Source of the DNA: Sphingobium sp. AS12
GTDB lineage: Bacteria > Pseudomonadota > Alphaproteobacteria > Sphingomonadales > Sphingomonadaceae
Reading direction: 5' to 3'
DNA: 64,000 nt
Assembly (NCBI RefSeq): GCF_019097845.1
Contig: NZ_JAHRGM010000056.1
Location: forward strand, 248,001 to 312,000
The position numbers and the translations under genes are program-made. Each line of letters begins with the position of its first letter. The first letter of the stretch is position 1. Under the pieces are notes generated by a model. That model had not been told where the DNA came from, made no database searches, and saw only the letters and a program-made list of their open reading frames with translations. Below are positions 9,401 to 17,690 of this stretch, piece after piece.

Positions 9401-10073
9401 GTCCGCCCAGACGCTCGCGGATCGGGCATCCCCCTATCAGGCTGCATTCCGTTCGGACCAGGGCTCCCGCCGGGTTGGTATTCCGCTGCTCGTTCACCGC
9501 CGTTGCCAGGAACCGATGTTCGGCATCTCCAACAGGATCGCCTATGACGGCCAGATGGTCCATGCGCCGGGCCCTCGCCAGAGTGCGATCGGCCGGGCGC
9601 TGGGTCCTTCCCGATGGGTCGACATCGACGGCGAGGCGGACTCCAAATGGTCTCCCGACGAAGGCGAGCAGGTCATCTCGCTCATTCGGCGTATCATCGA
9701 CGCCGGCATCACCTGCCCGGACCTGTTCGTCATCACCCCTTTCCGCATTGTGGCCCAGGAGATGCGTCGCCGTTTGGAGAAAGAGAGGGCGATGTTCGCC
9801 GCGGCCGGGGTCAACATCCGGGAATGGTCCAACGACCGGATCGGGACCATTCATACGGTTCAGGGACGGGAGGCGGAGGCGGTCATTCTGGTTCTGGGCG
9901 CGCCGAAGGCCTCACAAAATGGCGCGCGCAACTGGGCGGCTGGCACACCGAATATCCTCAATGTCGCCGCTTCGCGAGCCAAGCAGCATCTTTATGTCGT
10001 CGGGTCTCATGGCGCCTGGTCCGGCGTGGGTCATGCCCGGGAACTCGCAGCCCTGCCGCGCGAGCGACCCTGA
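6486..10073 (+). CDS. Large SF1 (Upf1/DNA2-like) helicase-nuclease-type ATPase
   Basis: 1195 aa, probable TTG start. Walker A GPPGTGKTT lies at about 420-428, motif II LLIDEAGQALPQA at about 909, motif III MVGDPLQIPP at about 933, the VQGREAEAVILV box at about 1122 and motif VI NVAASRAKQHLYVVGS at about 1158. This order is that of superfamily 1B helicases of the AAA_11/AAA_12 type. About 490 residues separate motifs I and II, and residues about 640-800 within them are Arg/Glu/Ala-rich and probably coiled coil. The 400-residue N-terminal region has no domain I recognise. No nuclease motif was identified. Its placement after a PIN toxin pair, in an accessory segment, is compatible with a defence or element-maintenance role, but this is inference. 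Confidence 0.85.
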   Translation: MSAEKARPHFQNSIAQLETIFRTSQSDPEILRLLDHELSFRTTDRAARLRAGIANALATEPASKAPPGKAPERSEARSSRQPSTAPDPFAGKAAPSSIASLPPILAFGDLPSVATPDHDNMAAGMLAAWTALEALSPQTYRRPEDLASGDRSCVADLSRGQVPWGKGERSRPKRQLYYQVILGAIPMDRATEDLVKAFGADEERSTRQREKAAIGAVLVDKNGVLLEDNSISVSSFAWALPLALKLKLGALGAWPRIEPRIIGALENILRRTDDAGNPVPLDLATIDQAHRWLVAQFGLPAVLVEPPSFALRVFHYFKARNPPEVSLLNSFFMGDLSKAVDLCAKGELPGGLRQYLGMDAPSRTIDLFSDTDALEAAVAPARTPAARWPSPGGHPLVLLQQAAVNLARSALADGGGVIAVNGPPGTGKTTLLRDIVAATVLDRAMAMASFDDPAKAFTPSGERQAFGPKAFFHLYVLDPSLKGHEMLVASSNNKAVENVSRELPAAKAVGRSTDDISYFKSISDLVYSPRASTEDDDGPAVPMEPADTWGLIAAVLGNARNRAAFQQSFWWHEDWGFRTYLKAAKGDPVVQEIKDPETGKIIERRTPPVVLAEQPPSPAFALRNWYKARDRLLTLKQTVDGRLAALEAVRILCVRLAETRKAIARDEAELAQTRSRRPDLEADRANRQIDVENAARVHGERSAAIAAHRTERPVFFSRLFRTARWAAWTSTQAPLVAAQAQARTALRAVERAFAEADAALAALDQDIAGRETRLAAPRAVATQLASEIDRHRPELGDRIIDDAFFARGHEASNLEAPWINDAVHRLREDLFIAALDVHKAFIDASAQKMLHNLSVLMDFFSRGAPQDPAKKALLRDLWSTLFLVVPVISTTFASVERMLGDLPVGSIGWLLIDEAGQALPQAAVGAILRARRAIMVGDPLQIPPVVALPERLNAEICRHFRVDKPIWAAPEASAQTLADRASPYQAAFRSDQGSRRVGIPLLVHRRCQEPMFGISNRIAYDGQMVHAPGPRQSAIGRALGPSRWVDIDGEADSKWSPDEGEQVISLIRRIIDAGITCPDLFVITPFRIVAQEMRRRLEKERAMFAAAGVNIREWSNDRIGTIHTVQGREAEAVILVLGAPKASQNGARNWAAGTPNILNVAASRAKQHLYVVGSHGAWSGVGHARELAALPRERP

Positions 10074-10193
10074 CGCTCGGTTTACACCGTCGGTTGGCGG
10101 TTTGCCGCACGCTTCTTTGCGCGGACTTGTAACGGTATGCGCCCGACGAGGACGATGCGCAGGCCGCGATTCCAGGCGGTCGCTCCAAGCCGG

Positions 10194-10889
10194 TCAGACA
10201 GCTTGCCATTCGTATAGCAGGTGGTCATCGGGGCTATATTCCGAACCGATAGCGATCCTGACCAGGCGCCCGTCGCAAGCAAAGGCGGATGCACGCGGAA
10301 AGGACAGGTAGGAACGGCCGTCGAGGATCAGGTCGCCGGATCGCACCTTGGTGATCTCACGGATCGTGCCGATCAGGCGATGGCCGGCCGGGGCATCGAC
10401 CAGTTTCAGTCGGTCGCCCGCTTTGACGCGCTTCTTGAACGCCCCCAGAGACAGAACCATGTCGACAGGGTTGCGTATGCCTCGGTGTCTGGCGAGCGCC
10501 GCCCAATAGGCCTGGCCGATGCGGACCTCGCAATAGAAGCTGCACGACCAGAAATCCTGCAACGGATTGGTGCGCGTGAACCCGAACCTTTCCATCTGAT
10601 CACGGACCTCGACGATGAAGGCGTTCTGCGCATCGCGGCCAGTGAGATCGGCCGGTGTATCGAGGACCTCCGCGATGATCTTGCGCCCCCCGGAGAACTT
10701 TTCCGTGCGGATGGTAAACGTCGCTTCGGCGAAATCTTGTGCAAGATGGCTTTCGATCCGCGAGGCGAGTGAAGCCAGTGCTTCGCCGACGCGATAGAGA
10801 TCGCCTTCATAATGGAAGTTACCACGTTCGTCATGGCTGGTCTGGCTGTACAGGCGCGCGGGCACGCCCGGCGCGGGGGCGTCGGTCAT
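10194..10889 (-). CDS. Hypothetical protein, possible LPD-like domain
   Basis: 231 aa from the ATG at 10889, which has AAGGAT upstream. A longer frame extends to 11279, but its extra residues look like non-coding translation and would overlap the next gene. The first part (GDLYRVGEALASLASRIESH, then FTIRTEKFSGGRKIIAEVLD) and the pattern of dispersed aromatic and Cys residues (FWSCSFYCEV) recall the large polyvalent-protein-associated domains of conjugative elements. The C-terminal half has a beta-rich pattern with KAGDRLKLVD. Function unknown. It converges with the helicase gene. Confidence 0.6.
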   Translation of the reverse strand: MTDAPAPGVPARLYSQTSHDERGNFHYEGDLYRVGEALASLASRIESHLAQDFAEATFTIRTEKFSGGRKIIAEVLDTPADLTGRDAQNAFIVEVRDQMERFGFTRTNPLQDFWSCSFYCEVRIGQAYWAALARHRGIRNPVDMVLSLGAFKKRVKAGDRLKLVDAPAGHRLIGTIREITKVRSGDLILDGRSYLSFPRASAFACDGRLVRIAIGSEYSPDDHLLYEWQAV

Positions 10890-10992
10890 CGATAATATCC
10901 TTGCGGGTTGCGGAATGGTGGGGCGAGACAGCGATTGTTCGCTGAAGGCGATGTTAGAGGCCTGCGGACGGGGTTTGATCGGGATCCGGCGA

Positions 10993-11628
10993 TCAGGAGT
11001 TGGCAGGACGCATGTCAGCCGGCTCGGCAGCATGTCGGGCGGTGACCCAGTCGAAATAGCCCAGACGGGTATCGTCATTGGCCACTTCGTCTTTCCAGTC
11101 GGACAGGGGATGGACCGGATCTTCGATCCAGGGATCGCGATGAGTGGCGGGGCGGAGCGCCCTCGATAGCCCTTCGCTCGTGGCGCCATATTCAATTCCA
11201 TCGACGAAGATGGCGCACCATCCACCACCGATGCCGTCGGCGCGCGAGCGCGAACAGCTATAGCTCCATTCAAACCCAATTGGGGCTTCAGATAGAGTCA
11301 GCGGGCAGCAGCGTTGAACCAGGCGCGCAATCGCGTCCGGCTGGAAATCCGTATCGCCAAAGATCGATACCAGACATGTCTCCGCGCCGCTGATCTCGAT
11401 GTCCGCGCCGAATATGGGAAAGTTCGGATCGTCGAATATCTCGAGCAGGCCGTTGAACGGATTGCCGAGGTCAGTCGGCGGAAAGGACGCGAGAAACTCG
11501 GCGGTGGGTTCGCCTGGCGCCGCCTTGTCACCGAGATCAGCGGCATGTTGCCACGCTTCCTCGATAAGCGCGCTCTCCGCCGCGGTGCAGGTGAACGAGA
11601 AGGAACCCTGGACATAATAGTCAGCCAT
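10993..11628 (-). CDS. Hypothetical protein
   Basis: 211 aa, starting MADYYVQGSFSFTC. It has no signal peptide or membrane segment, contains five Cys residues and many aromatic residues, and is acidic. The start lies 8 bases inside the 3' end of the 161-aa gene upstream, so the two form an operon. I do not recognise a family. The steady coding character and overlap support a real gene. Confidence 0.6.
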   Translation of the reverse strand: MADYYVQGSFSFTCTAAESALIEEAWQHAADLGDKAAPGEPTAEFLASFPPTDLGNPFNGLLEIFDDPNFPIFGADIEISGAETCLVSIFGDTDFQPDAIARLVQRCCPLTLSEAPIGFEWSYSCSRSRADGIGGGWCAIFVDGIEYGATSEGLSRALRPATHRDPWIEDPVHPLSDWKDEVANDDTRLGYFDWVTARHAAEPADMRPANS

Positions 11629-12106
11629 GGACGGTCTCCACTGCTTCGCAATCGACAGGATCGTCGTCGATGATCGTCAATGGCGGCGGATTGAAATTCG
11701 CACGGGCATATTCAGCCTCGATCGCTTCCATCGATCCGAGTTCGCGAATCCGTTCGATCGAAAAGATCAGCGTGTCTTGCTCGGTGGTGAAGAAGGTCTC
11801 TGGTTCGCCAGGCCCGAAGCAGATTTCACGGTCTGACGGGAAGCTTCCACTGTAGCCGGCCCGCCAGCGAACATAGGATAGCCCAAGCGACCGGCAACAT
11901 TGCTCGATCTCGTCGAAGCGCCCTGCGGCGACCTCATGATCCATCAGGTATAACGGGCCGGTTACCGGTAGGTCGGAGGGATCGAATGGGGTGCCGTCCC
12001 AGTCGATGGCGGGATTATCGTCAACGATCGCAGATATAAGTTCGGGGTACCGGCTGCGGGACAGGACCCCGCCGATCTGGATATGGGCGGACACGCGGTT
12101 GGCCAT
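11621..12106 (-). CDS. Hypothetical protein
   Basis: 161 aa from the ATG at 12106 (MANRVSAHIQIGGVL). The frame is open further upstream but that part would run into the divergent promoter region. The protein is acidic, without membrane segments, and its N-terminal motif of a short strand followed by an Asp-rich loop (IVDDNPAIDWDGTPFDPSD) is distinctive though unassigned. It is coupled to the 211-aa gene by an 8-base overlap. A G-rich tract lies 48-67 bases upstream. Confidence 0.6.
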   Translation of the reverse strand: MANRVSAHIQIGGVLSRSRYPELISAIVDDNPAIDWDGTPFDPSDLPVTGPLYLMDHEVAAGRFDEIEQCCRSLGLSYVRWRAGYSGSFPSDREICFGPGEPETFFTTEQDTLIFSIERIRELGSMEAIEAEYARANFNPPPLTIIDDDPVDCEAVETVHG

Positions 12107-12153
12107 GAGCTGTCTTTCGCAAAATCGAGACCATTTATTCGATCTCGTCTCTG

Positions 12154-12173
12154 CCCTCCCCTCTCCCTCTCCC
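12154..12173 (-). promoter_or_regulatory. G-rich purine tract upstream of the 161-aa gene
   Basis: Read on the minus strand: GGGAGAGGGAGAGGGGAGGG, four G-runs with loops of 3, 3 and 1, which fits a G-quadruplex rule. It lies 48-67 bases before the gene and also between it and the divergent MucR-like gene. Confidence 0.4.
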
Positions 12174-12318
12174 ATTGCTGCTGTTCAATTTGCAACGGCA
12201 GCCGGTACAAGCGATATACATTGCCGGCTTGTGGTCATCGGCGCTTCGCGCTTAGATGTTCGGCAACGTTTTTGTGCCAGAGGCGTCCATCTCTTTCTTC
12301 CTCGATCTGGAGTTTTCC

Positions 12319-13065
12319 ATGTCCGATGCCATCGAACCTGATTTCACCGCGATGACGGTCCAACTACTGAGCGCCTATTTCGCGAACAATCAGGTACCGG
12401 CCTCCGATATTTCGGGAATCATCGAAACAACCCGCACGGCGCTCGAGCGCAAGGCCGCCGTAGCAACGCCCGCGGAACCGGATCATGTCCCGGCCGTATC
12501 GATCCGCAAGAGCCTCGCTTCGCGCGACCACATTATCAGCTTGATCGACGGCAAGCCCTATAAGAGCCTGAAGCGCCATATCGGCAGGCATGGTCTCACC
12601 CCTGCCGAATATCGGGAACGCTACAGTCTGGCGAAGGACTATCCGATGGTCGCGCCGGGCTATTCCGAGCAGCGCCGCGAGGTTGCGCAGCGGCTTGGGC
12701 TTGGTCGCAAGAAGGTAGATGCCAGTGACGTTCCTGTCGCCGCTGAACCTGAGACGCCCGTTGCGGCCGCTCCGGCCAAGCGCGGTCGCAAGGCTTCAGT
12801 AGCGACAACGGATAGTCCGGCAGTCGAGACAGCGAGCGAGAAAGCGGCCAAAGGTAAGGCCGGCCGCAAGCCGCGAGCCAAGCCCGGCACAGAAAGTGTG
12901 GCGAAAGCCCCTGCCCCGGCACCGGCTGTCAAAGCCAACAGAGCCTCGAAAGCCGCGGGTGCCAAGCAGGACAGCAAACCGAAAACCGCCAAGCGAGTGA
13001 TCAAAGCGAAGGCATCTGAACCTGCGGCGGAAATTGCACCCGAAGCGGAACCCGCAAGCGTTTGA
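12319..13065 (+). CDS. MucR/Ros-like regulator lacking zinc ligands, with a histone-like tail
   Basis: 248 aa from ATG 12319 (MSDAIEPDFTAM). Residues about 1-125 match the MucR/Ros family: PAVSIRKSLASRDHIISLID, then YKSLKRHIGRHGLTPAEYR and DYPMVAPGYSEQRREVAQRLGLGRK. In Ros the finger is built on two Cys and two His. Here the Cys positions read S-L-I-D, so zinc cannot be held in the classical way, although the two His remain. MucR variants without a zinc site are known. The last 120 residues are Ala/Lys/Pro-rich with repeated KRGRK and KAGRKPRAK blocks, resembling histone-H1-like tails. Likely a DNA-coating regulator or silencer, possibly controlling the element. Confidence 0.8.
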   Translation: MSDAIEPDFTAMTVQLLSAYFANNQVPASDISGIIETTRTALERKAAVATPAEPDHVPAVSIRKSLASRDHIISLIDGKPYKSLKRHIGRHGLTPAEYRERYSLAKDYPMVAPGYSEQRREVAQRLGLGRKKVDASDVPVAAEPETPVAAAPAKRGRKASVATTDSPAVETASEKAAKGKAGRKPRAKPGTESVAKAPAPAPAVKANRASKAAGAKQDSKPKTAKRVIKAKASEPAAEIAPEAEPASV

Positions 13066-13112
13066 AGCAACCGGCACGGGTGAGGTCCGGAAATTTGACC
13101 TCGCCCGTCCGC

Positions 13113-13337
13113 TCAGTTCCTGAAAATGAGCGATGCGTAATCGCTGGCGCCGTGCAGGATGTGGATATTGGTGACCCGTGCGCCATCGACCCGGTAAAAG
13201 ATCAGATAATTTCCGTGCAGTCGACGGCGAGGACCTTGTCTCTCGAAGGCGGGGAGGATTGGAATCCGTTCAGGCATGGCGTCCAGATCAAGGCATACGG
13301 TTCGTACTTCTCTGATGAAACTGATTGATAGCTGGCC
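13113..13337 (-). pseudogene. RelE/ParE-type toxin fragment
   Basis: A stop-free minus-strand stretch of 74 codons reads FIREVRTVCLDLDAMPER, then ILPAFERQGPRRRLHGNYLI, FYRVDG and INIHILHGA-like residues. This is the C-terminal two thirds of a RelE/ParE toxin, including the usual Arg-rich turn, YLIFYRV strand and HGA end. An in-frame TGA (13338-13340) cuts it off upstream and the first ATG (13277) is already past the N-terminal helices. It is therefore a decayed toxin gene, not a working one. Confidence 0.6.
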
Positions 13338-13342
13338 TCAAG

Positions 13343-13528
13343 CTAGGCTTGGCATTGCACATGGTGCCGGTCAGATTCCTCAGCAATGGACCACCAGCCA
13401 ATTCCCATGGCGGCTTTGGGCAGGATAGCGCTGATGATCCGTTCGATTTCGTTGAGCCGCAAGATGACGTCATCGGAATAACCGAGACGGCGCGGGACGC
13501 GGCTCACAGGATCGTAGTTCGACGTCAT
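13343..13528 (-). pseudogene. Small fragment resembling a DUF7662-type domain
   Basis: 61 codons reading NYDPVSRVPRRLGYSDD, then LRLNEIERIISAILPKAAMG and WWSIAEES, followed by a TAG. The order of YDP, a strand plus FxEIExII-like helix, LPxxA and WW is what I recall of DUF7662, which normally continues for about 30 more residues. After the stop the same frame runs into the toxin fragment, so this appears truncated. Assignment is tentative. From 13529 to 13649 I see nothing. Confidence 0.35.
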
Positions 13529-13649
13529 AGCGTCATGCGACGAGATGTCAGCAGCGCCTGGCAGGTCGCCTGCAGCTCGACTTGATGGTCGGCCTTCTAT
13601 GTGGCCGAGGTGGCCCTGAGCAGATCAATATGAGCTGCTGTGGCCCGGT

Positions 13650-14540
13650 TCACGCAGCGATCCTGCTCATCCCTTCGACGAGGGCGTCGAACACGACCCG
13701 GCAACGGACATTGTCGCGCAGGTCTTCGTGCATGACGATCCAGGTCTCCAGATCGAGACGGAAGGTCTCCGGAAGTACGCGCACCAGATCGGGTTCGCGG
13801 GCGGCGAGGATCACCTGGCAGATACCGATGCCGAAGCCGGCGCGGATGGCGGCCAATTGGGCCACGTCACTATCGACCCTGAGAGCGAAGGCATCTCGGT
13901 TCAGCGCCGGATAGCGCTCGACCGCCGCCCGTATGGCAGGAGTTTCCACATCGTAGCCGATCAGGTCGTGGGCTCGCAGGTCGTCCAGGGCCCGGGGAAT
14001 CCCTCGGCTGTCCAGATAGTCGCGACGGGCGTGCAGGCCGACGGCGATGGAGCCGATGCGTTGCGCGACCAGGGCCTGTTGCTCGGGCCGAACCATTCGA
14101 ACCGCAATATCCGCCTTGCGCTGCAGCAGATCGTCGAGCGCATTGGACGGGGACAACTCCAGGGTCAGGCCGGGATGAGCCTGGCGCAGACGCGACAGCA
14201 GGGGAGGCAGATGATGCACCGCGACGGCCTCGCTGGCGCTGATCCGCACCGTGCCACGAACTTCGCCGCCGCGACCGCCCTCGGCCGTGCGCAGCAAGGT
14301 CGATGAAACGGCGGCCAGACTCTCGGCCATGGGCCTCAGTTCCAGCGCCGCGTCGGTCGGCGACAGGCCGCGGGGCGTGCGCAGGAACAGTCTTGTTGCC
14401 AACGCGGCTTCCAGAGCGTCGATGTGGCGGGCGATGCTGGGCTGGGTCATGCCCAGCGCCCGGGCCGCGCCCGACAGGGACCCCTCCCGCAGCACGGCGT
14501 GGAAGGTGCGATAGAGGTTCCAGTCTGGTTCTCGGCTCAT
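13650..14540 (-). CDS. LysR family transcriptional regulator
   Basis: 296 aa from ATG 14540 (MSREPDWNLYRTFHAV). The winged helix-turn-helix occupies about residues 5-65 (GSLSGAARALGMTQPSIARH). The substrate-binding part follows (RGTVRISASEAVAV, and GIGICQVILAARE near the end). LysR proteins usually respond to a small ligand and control a divergent gene. Here the divergent neighbour 91 bases away is an NAD(P)-binding reductase, the probable target. A longer upstream frame exists but its extra sequence overlaps that gene and is not protein-like. Confidence 0.9.
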   Translation of the reverse strand: MSREPDWNLYRTFHAVLREGSLSGAARALGMTQPSIARHIDALEAALATRLFLRTPRGLSPTDAALELRPMAESLAAVSSTLLRTAEGGRGGEVRGTVRISASEAVAVHHLPPLLSRLRQAHPGLTLELSPSNALDDLLQRKADIAVRMVRPEQQALVAQRIGSIAVGLHARRDYLDSRGIPRALDDLRAHDLIGYDVETPAIRAAVERYPALNRDAFALRVDSDVAQLAAIRAGFGIGICQVILAAREPDLVRVLPETFRLDLETWIVMHEDLRDNVRCRVVFDALVEGMSRIAA

Positions 14541-14631
14541 CTGTTTTCGTATAGCGGGTAGAGCGTTTTCCGCAATTTCGTTCGGAGCAAGACGCGCCCA
14601 TCCTGTCTTCATCGAACGGATGGAGGCGAAG

Positions 14632-15603
14632 ATGAAGAACAGAACGGCGTTGGTCCTGGGGGCCACGGGCGGGATCGGCGGCGAGGTCGCGACGCGCCTG
14701 CTGGAGGCCGGATGGTGGGTGCGCGCCCTCAATCGTGATCCGGCCGGCGCGCGGGGCGATCCGAGGATCGCCTGGATCAAGGGCGACGCCTTGTCGGCGG
14801 CGGACGTTGCGGCCGCAGCCGAAGGCGCTTCCCTGATCGTCCATGCGGTCAATCCGCCGGGCTATCGCAACTGGAACACCCAGGTGCTGCCGATGCTGGA
14901 TAACACCATCGCCGCCGCCGAATTGGGTGCGGCGCGGATCCTGTTGCCGGGCACGGTCTACAACTATGGTCGCGATGTCTTCCCCGATATCGCCGAGGAT
15001 GCGCCGCAGAACGCCCGGACGCGCAAAGGCCGCATCCGCGTCGAGATGGAGCAGCGGCTGAAGGCGGCGGCCGATCGCGGCTGGGCCAAGGTGCTGATCG
15101 TTCGCGCCGGCGACTTCTTCGGACCCCGGGCCGCCAACAACTGGTTCAGCCAGGGCCTGGTCAAGCCGGGCGCGCGTCCGCGCGTCATCACCTATCCGGG
15201 CAAGCCGGGCGTTGGACACCAATGGGCCTATCTGCCCGACGTGGCCGAGATCATGGTGCGGTTGGCAGAGCATGACGGGTTGGCCGACTTCGCCACCTTC
15301 CATATGGAGGGCCATTGGGACGCTGACGGAAGCCGGATGACCGACGCCATCCGCAAGGCCCTGGCCGCGCCCGATCTGCCGATCCGCCGCCTGCCCTGGT
15401 CGATGATGCAATTGGCTGCGCCCTTCGTGCCGCTGATGCGCGAGCTGGTCGAGATGAAATACCTCTGGAAGCGGCCGACCCGCCTCGGGAACGGCCGGCT
15501 CGAAGGGCTGATCGGACCCGAACCGCGCACCCCGCTGGACGAGGCGGTGCACACCACGCTGTCGGCGATCGGCTGTGTGGACATTGAAGCCGTAGATGGG
15601 TGA
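14632..15603 (+). CDS. NAD(P)-binding epimerase/dehydratase family protein
   Basis: 323 aa from ATG 14632. An earlier ATG at 14620 is in frame but the GGAGG motif lies between the two, favouring 14632. The N-terminus has the Rossmann motif LVLGATGGIGGE. Later segments (GTVYNYGRDV with a Tyr in the place of the SDR active-site Tyr, and VIVRAGDFFGP-like residues) fit atypical extended short-chain reductases of the NmrA/epimerase type. Substrate is unknown. Divergent from the LysR gene. Confidence 0.85.
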   Translation: MKNRTALVLGATGGIGGEVATRLLEAGWWVRALNRDPAGARGDPRIAWIKGDALSAADVAAAAEGASLIVHAVNPPGYRNWNTQVLPMLDNTIAAAELGAARILLPGTVYNYGRDVFPDIAEDAPQNARTRKGRIRVEMEQRLKAAADRGWAKVLIVRAGDFFGPRAANNWFSQGLVKPGARPRVITYPGKPGVGHQWAYLPDVAEIMVRLAEHDGLADFATFHMEGHWDADGSRMTDAIRKALAAPDLPIRRLPWSMMQLAAPFVPLMRELVEMKYLWKRPTRLGNGRLEGLIGPEPRTPLDEAVHTTLSAIGCVDIEAVDG

Positions 15604-15625
15604 GGCTCCGGGGCCAGCGGCGAAC

Positions 15626-16540
15626 CTATTCCGCCAGACTTAGCCGCCACGTCTCTCCCTGAACCGGCTCCCCGAATTCGTGGTGAACCTGGGTGGCGAT
15701 GCATTCGAACCCCTGGCGTGCGTAGATACGGCGGGCGGCGTCCAGCACGGTGTGGGTCCAGAGGGTGATCCCGTCGTATCCCGTCTCGCGCGCGAACGCG
15801 ACACAGGTGCGTACCAGCGCATCGCCGATCCCTCGCCGACGCGCGAACGGTTCCACATGCAGCAGGCGCAAACGGGCCTGCCCGTCACCCTCGTCGGTGA
15901 GGAACACTGCCCCGGCCATGACGCCGGCCAGATCGGCGACCCAGCATTGTTCCCGCTCGGGATTGAAGTGGAGCAGGAACCTGGCCGTCGTTTCGGCCTC
16001 CAGCCTCTCCAGTTCACGACCCCAGCCGTGACTCGCCGCGTACAGGATGGATTGCCGCGCCGCGACCTGACTGACCTCGCCGATGCGAGCCGGTCGAATG
16101 ATGAAATCCAGGGGCGCTTGCGGGTCGAGCAGCAGCCGCGCCTTGGTCAGCGCCTGTACCAGATCATCCCGCTCCACTGGGCTGAGGCGGCTGAGGTCGT
16201 AGGCGACGGCGGCGCGCTGCCGTTGGTCGATCAGATCGAAGGCGGCACGTCCTGTCCCGGTCAGCCGGATCGGGCGAGTACGGGCATCGCCTTCGAGGCG
16301 ATCACGCAGGATCCATTCCCGACCCTCGAACCGGGCGATCATCCGGCTCAGATACCCACGATCAAGGCCCAGTTCAGTCTGCAGGGTGTTCGCTGGAACT
16401 GGCTCCAGCCGCGCGATCTCGAACAGCAGCCGGGCCTCCGCCAGGTTCGCATCGGTGTCCAGGAAACGGGCGTCGATGGCGCCCACATGCCGGGTGAAGA
16501 AGCGGTTGAAGGTGCGGATGGCGTCTATCGCGGTGTCCAT
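15626..16540 (-). CDS. MarR-GNAT fusion protein
   Basis: 304 aa from ATG 16540, where AGAGGG is well placed upstream. Residues about 1-145 form a MarR winged helix (TLQTELGLDRGYLSRMIARF, then RLTGTGRAAFDLI). Residues about 150-300 form a GNAT acetyltransferase (LHVEPFARRRGIGDALVRTC is the acetyl-CoA-binding motif A; YARQGFE closes the fold). Such fusions are common in proteobacteria and acetylate unidentified small molecules or peptides. It converges with the upstream reductase, 22 bases apart. Confidence 0.88.
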   Translation of the reverse strand: MDTAIDAIRTFNRFFTRHVGAIDARFLDTDANLAEARLLFEIARLEPVPANTLQTELGLDRGYLSRMIARFEGREWILRDRLEGDARTRPIRLTGTGRAAFDLIDQRQRAAVAYDLSRLSPVERDDLVQALTKARLLLDPQAPLDFIIRPARIGEVSQVAARQSILYAASHGWGRELERLEAETTARFLLHFNPEREQCWVADLAGVMAGAVFLTDEGDGQARLRLLHVEPFARRRGIGDALVRTCVAFARETGYDGITLWTHTVLDAARRIYARQGFECIATQVHHEFGEPVQGETWRLSLAE

Positions 16541-16632
16541 AAGCCCTCTCACCGCATATTGTTGACTGAGTCAACTGCTGAGTTTTCAGGTGCAGGATGA
16601 GACGTGAAGGGGGGAGCCGTCCCCACGCCGGT

Positions 16633-17541
16633 TCATAGCTCGACCGCCGCCCGCACGCCTGACCGGATCGCCACGCCGTCGCGGCCGGGCGGCTCGCCGA
16701 ACAGGCGGCGATAGTCGCGGCTGAACTGGGACGGGCTTTCATAGCCGATCGAAAAGCCGATGGCGGCGATCTCGGCCGTGTCGGCCAGCACCATGCGGCG
16801 TGCAGCCTGAAGCCGGACCTGTTTCTGGAACTGGATCGGCGACATCGTCGTGGCGGCCTTGAAGTGGCGATGCAGTCCGGCGACGCTCATCCCCGCCAAT
16901 GCCGCCAGATCGGGAATCCGGATCGGCTCGGCATAATGGTCCCTGATCCAGGCGACGGCCCGCGCCACCCGCGCCATGCGGCTGTCGGCCAGGCCGATCT
17001 GACGCAACATGGGTCCATGCTCGCCCTGCAGCAGCCGCCAGACGATCTCACGTCGGATGAGCGGCCCGATCACGGCCAGATCTCTCGGGCTGTCGATCAG
17101 ATCGAACAGGCGCGCGAGCGGATCGAGCAAGGTCGCATCCAGTCGCCCGACGGCCATGGTGGTCAAGGTCTTTATCGGCGCCACGACGCCGTCCTCGGGC
17201 TGATCGAGCAACAGATCGGCGACCATCGCCGGATCGACCGCCAGGCTGAACGCCATATAGGGCCGCTCCGGACTGGCCTCGACCACCTGGGCTGTCACCG
17301 GCAGGTCCATGGAGGCGACCAGACACTTGCCCGCATCGTAGCGAAACACGCATTCTCCGAGCAGGCTGACTTTGGCTCCTTGCAGCACGGCGGAAAAAGA
17401 TGCGCGATAGAGGGAGTGCAGCAACCCTGTGGGCCGGTCGCTGACCATGAGGGTTAAGCCGTCCAGCGGCGGCTCGCGGCCCCATCTCGCCCAATGACGG
17501 GCGAGGGCCTCGATCAGGCGGTCATGAGCGGGATCGGACAT
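16633..17541 (-). CDS. AraC family transcriptional regulator
   Basis: 302 aa from ATG 17541, preceded by AAGGAT. The N-terminal AraC-type cupin (residues about 10-180, with VLQGAKVSLLG and YDAGKCLVASMDLPV) is followed by the double helix-turn-helix (about 195-290: IPDLAALAGMSVAGLHRHFK and IGFSIGYESPSQFSRDYRR). This matches the AraC_N branch that often sits next to an oxidoreductase. The divergent aldo/keto reductase 149 bases away is the likely target. Confidence 0.9.
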   Translation of the reverse strand: MSDPAHDRLIEALARHWARWGREPPLDGLTLMVSDRPTGLLHSLYRASFSAVLQGAKVSLLGECVFRYDAGKCLVASMDLPVTAQVVEASPERPYMAFSLAVDPAMVADLLLDQPEDGVVAPIKTLTTMAVGRLDATLLDPLARLFDLIDSPRDLAVIGPLIRREIVWRLLQGEHGPMLRQIGLADSRMARVARAVAWIRDHYAEPIRIPDLAALAGMSVAGLHRHFKAATTMSPIQFQKQVRLQAARRMVLADTAEIAAIGFSIGYESPSQFSRDYRRLFGEPPGRDGVAIRSGVRAAVEL

Positions 17542-17690
17542 GTCGCCATCCTTAGCGCCCGTCGGCCTCAACGCCAGCGGCGATCAAGGCGATTGAGATA
17601 ATCGGGCAAGAGATTGCGACGATCGGCGTCGCCCCCCGGGGTGCGCCGCCCTATCTGACGGACACATACCGACGACGAGGAGTTTGCCCC

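Noticed and set aside
13870..15552. 560-codon minus-strand frame over LysR and the reductase
   Set aside because: Overlaps two recognised genes in other frames and reads as low-complexity Arg/Gly/Pro sequence.
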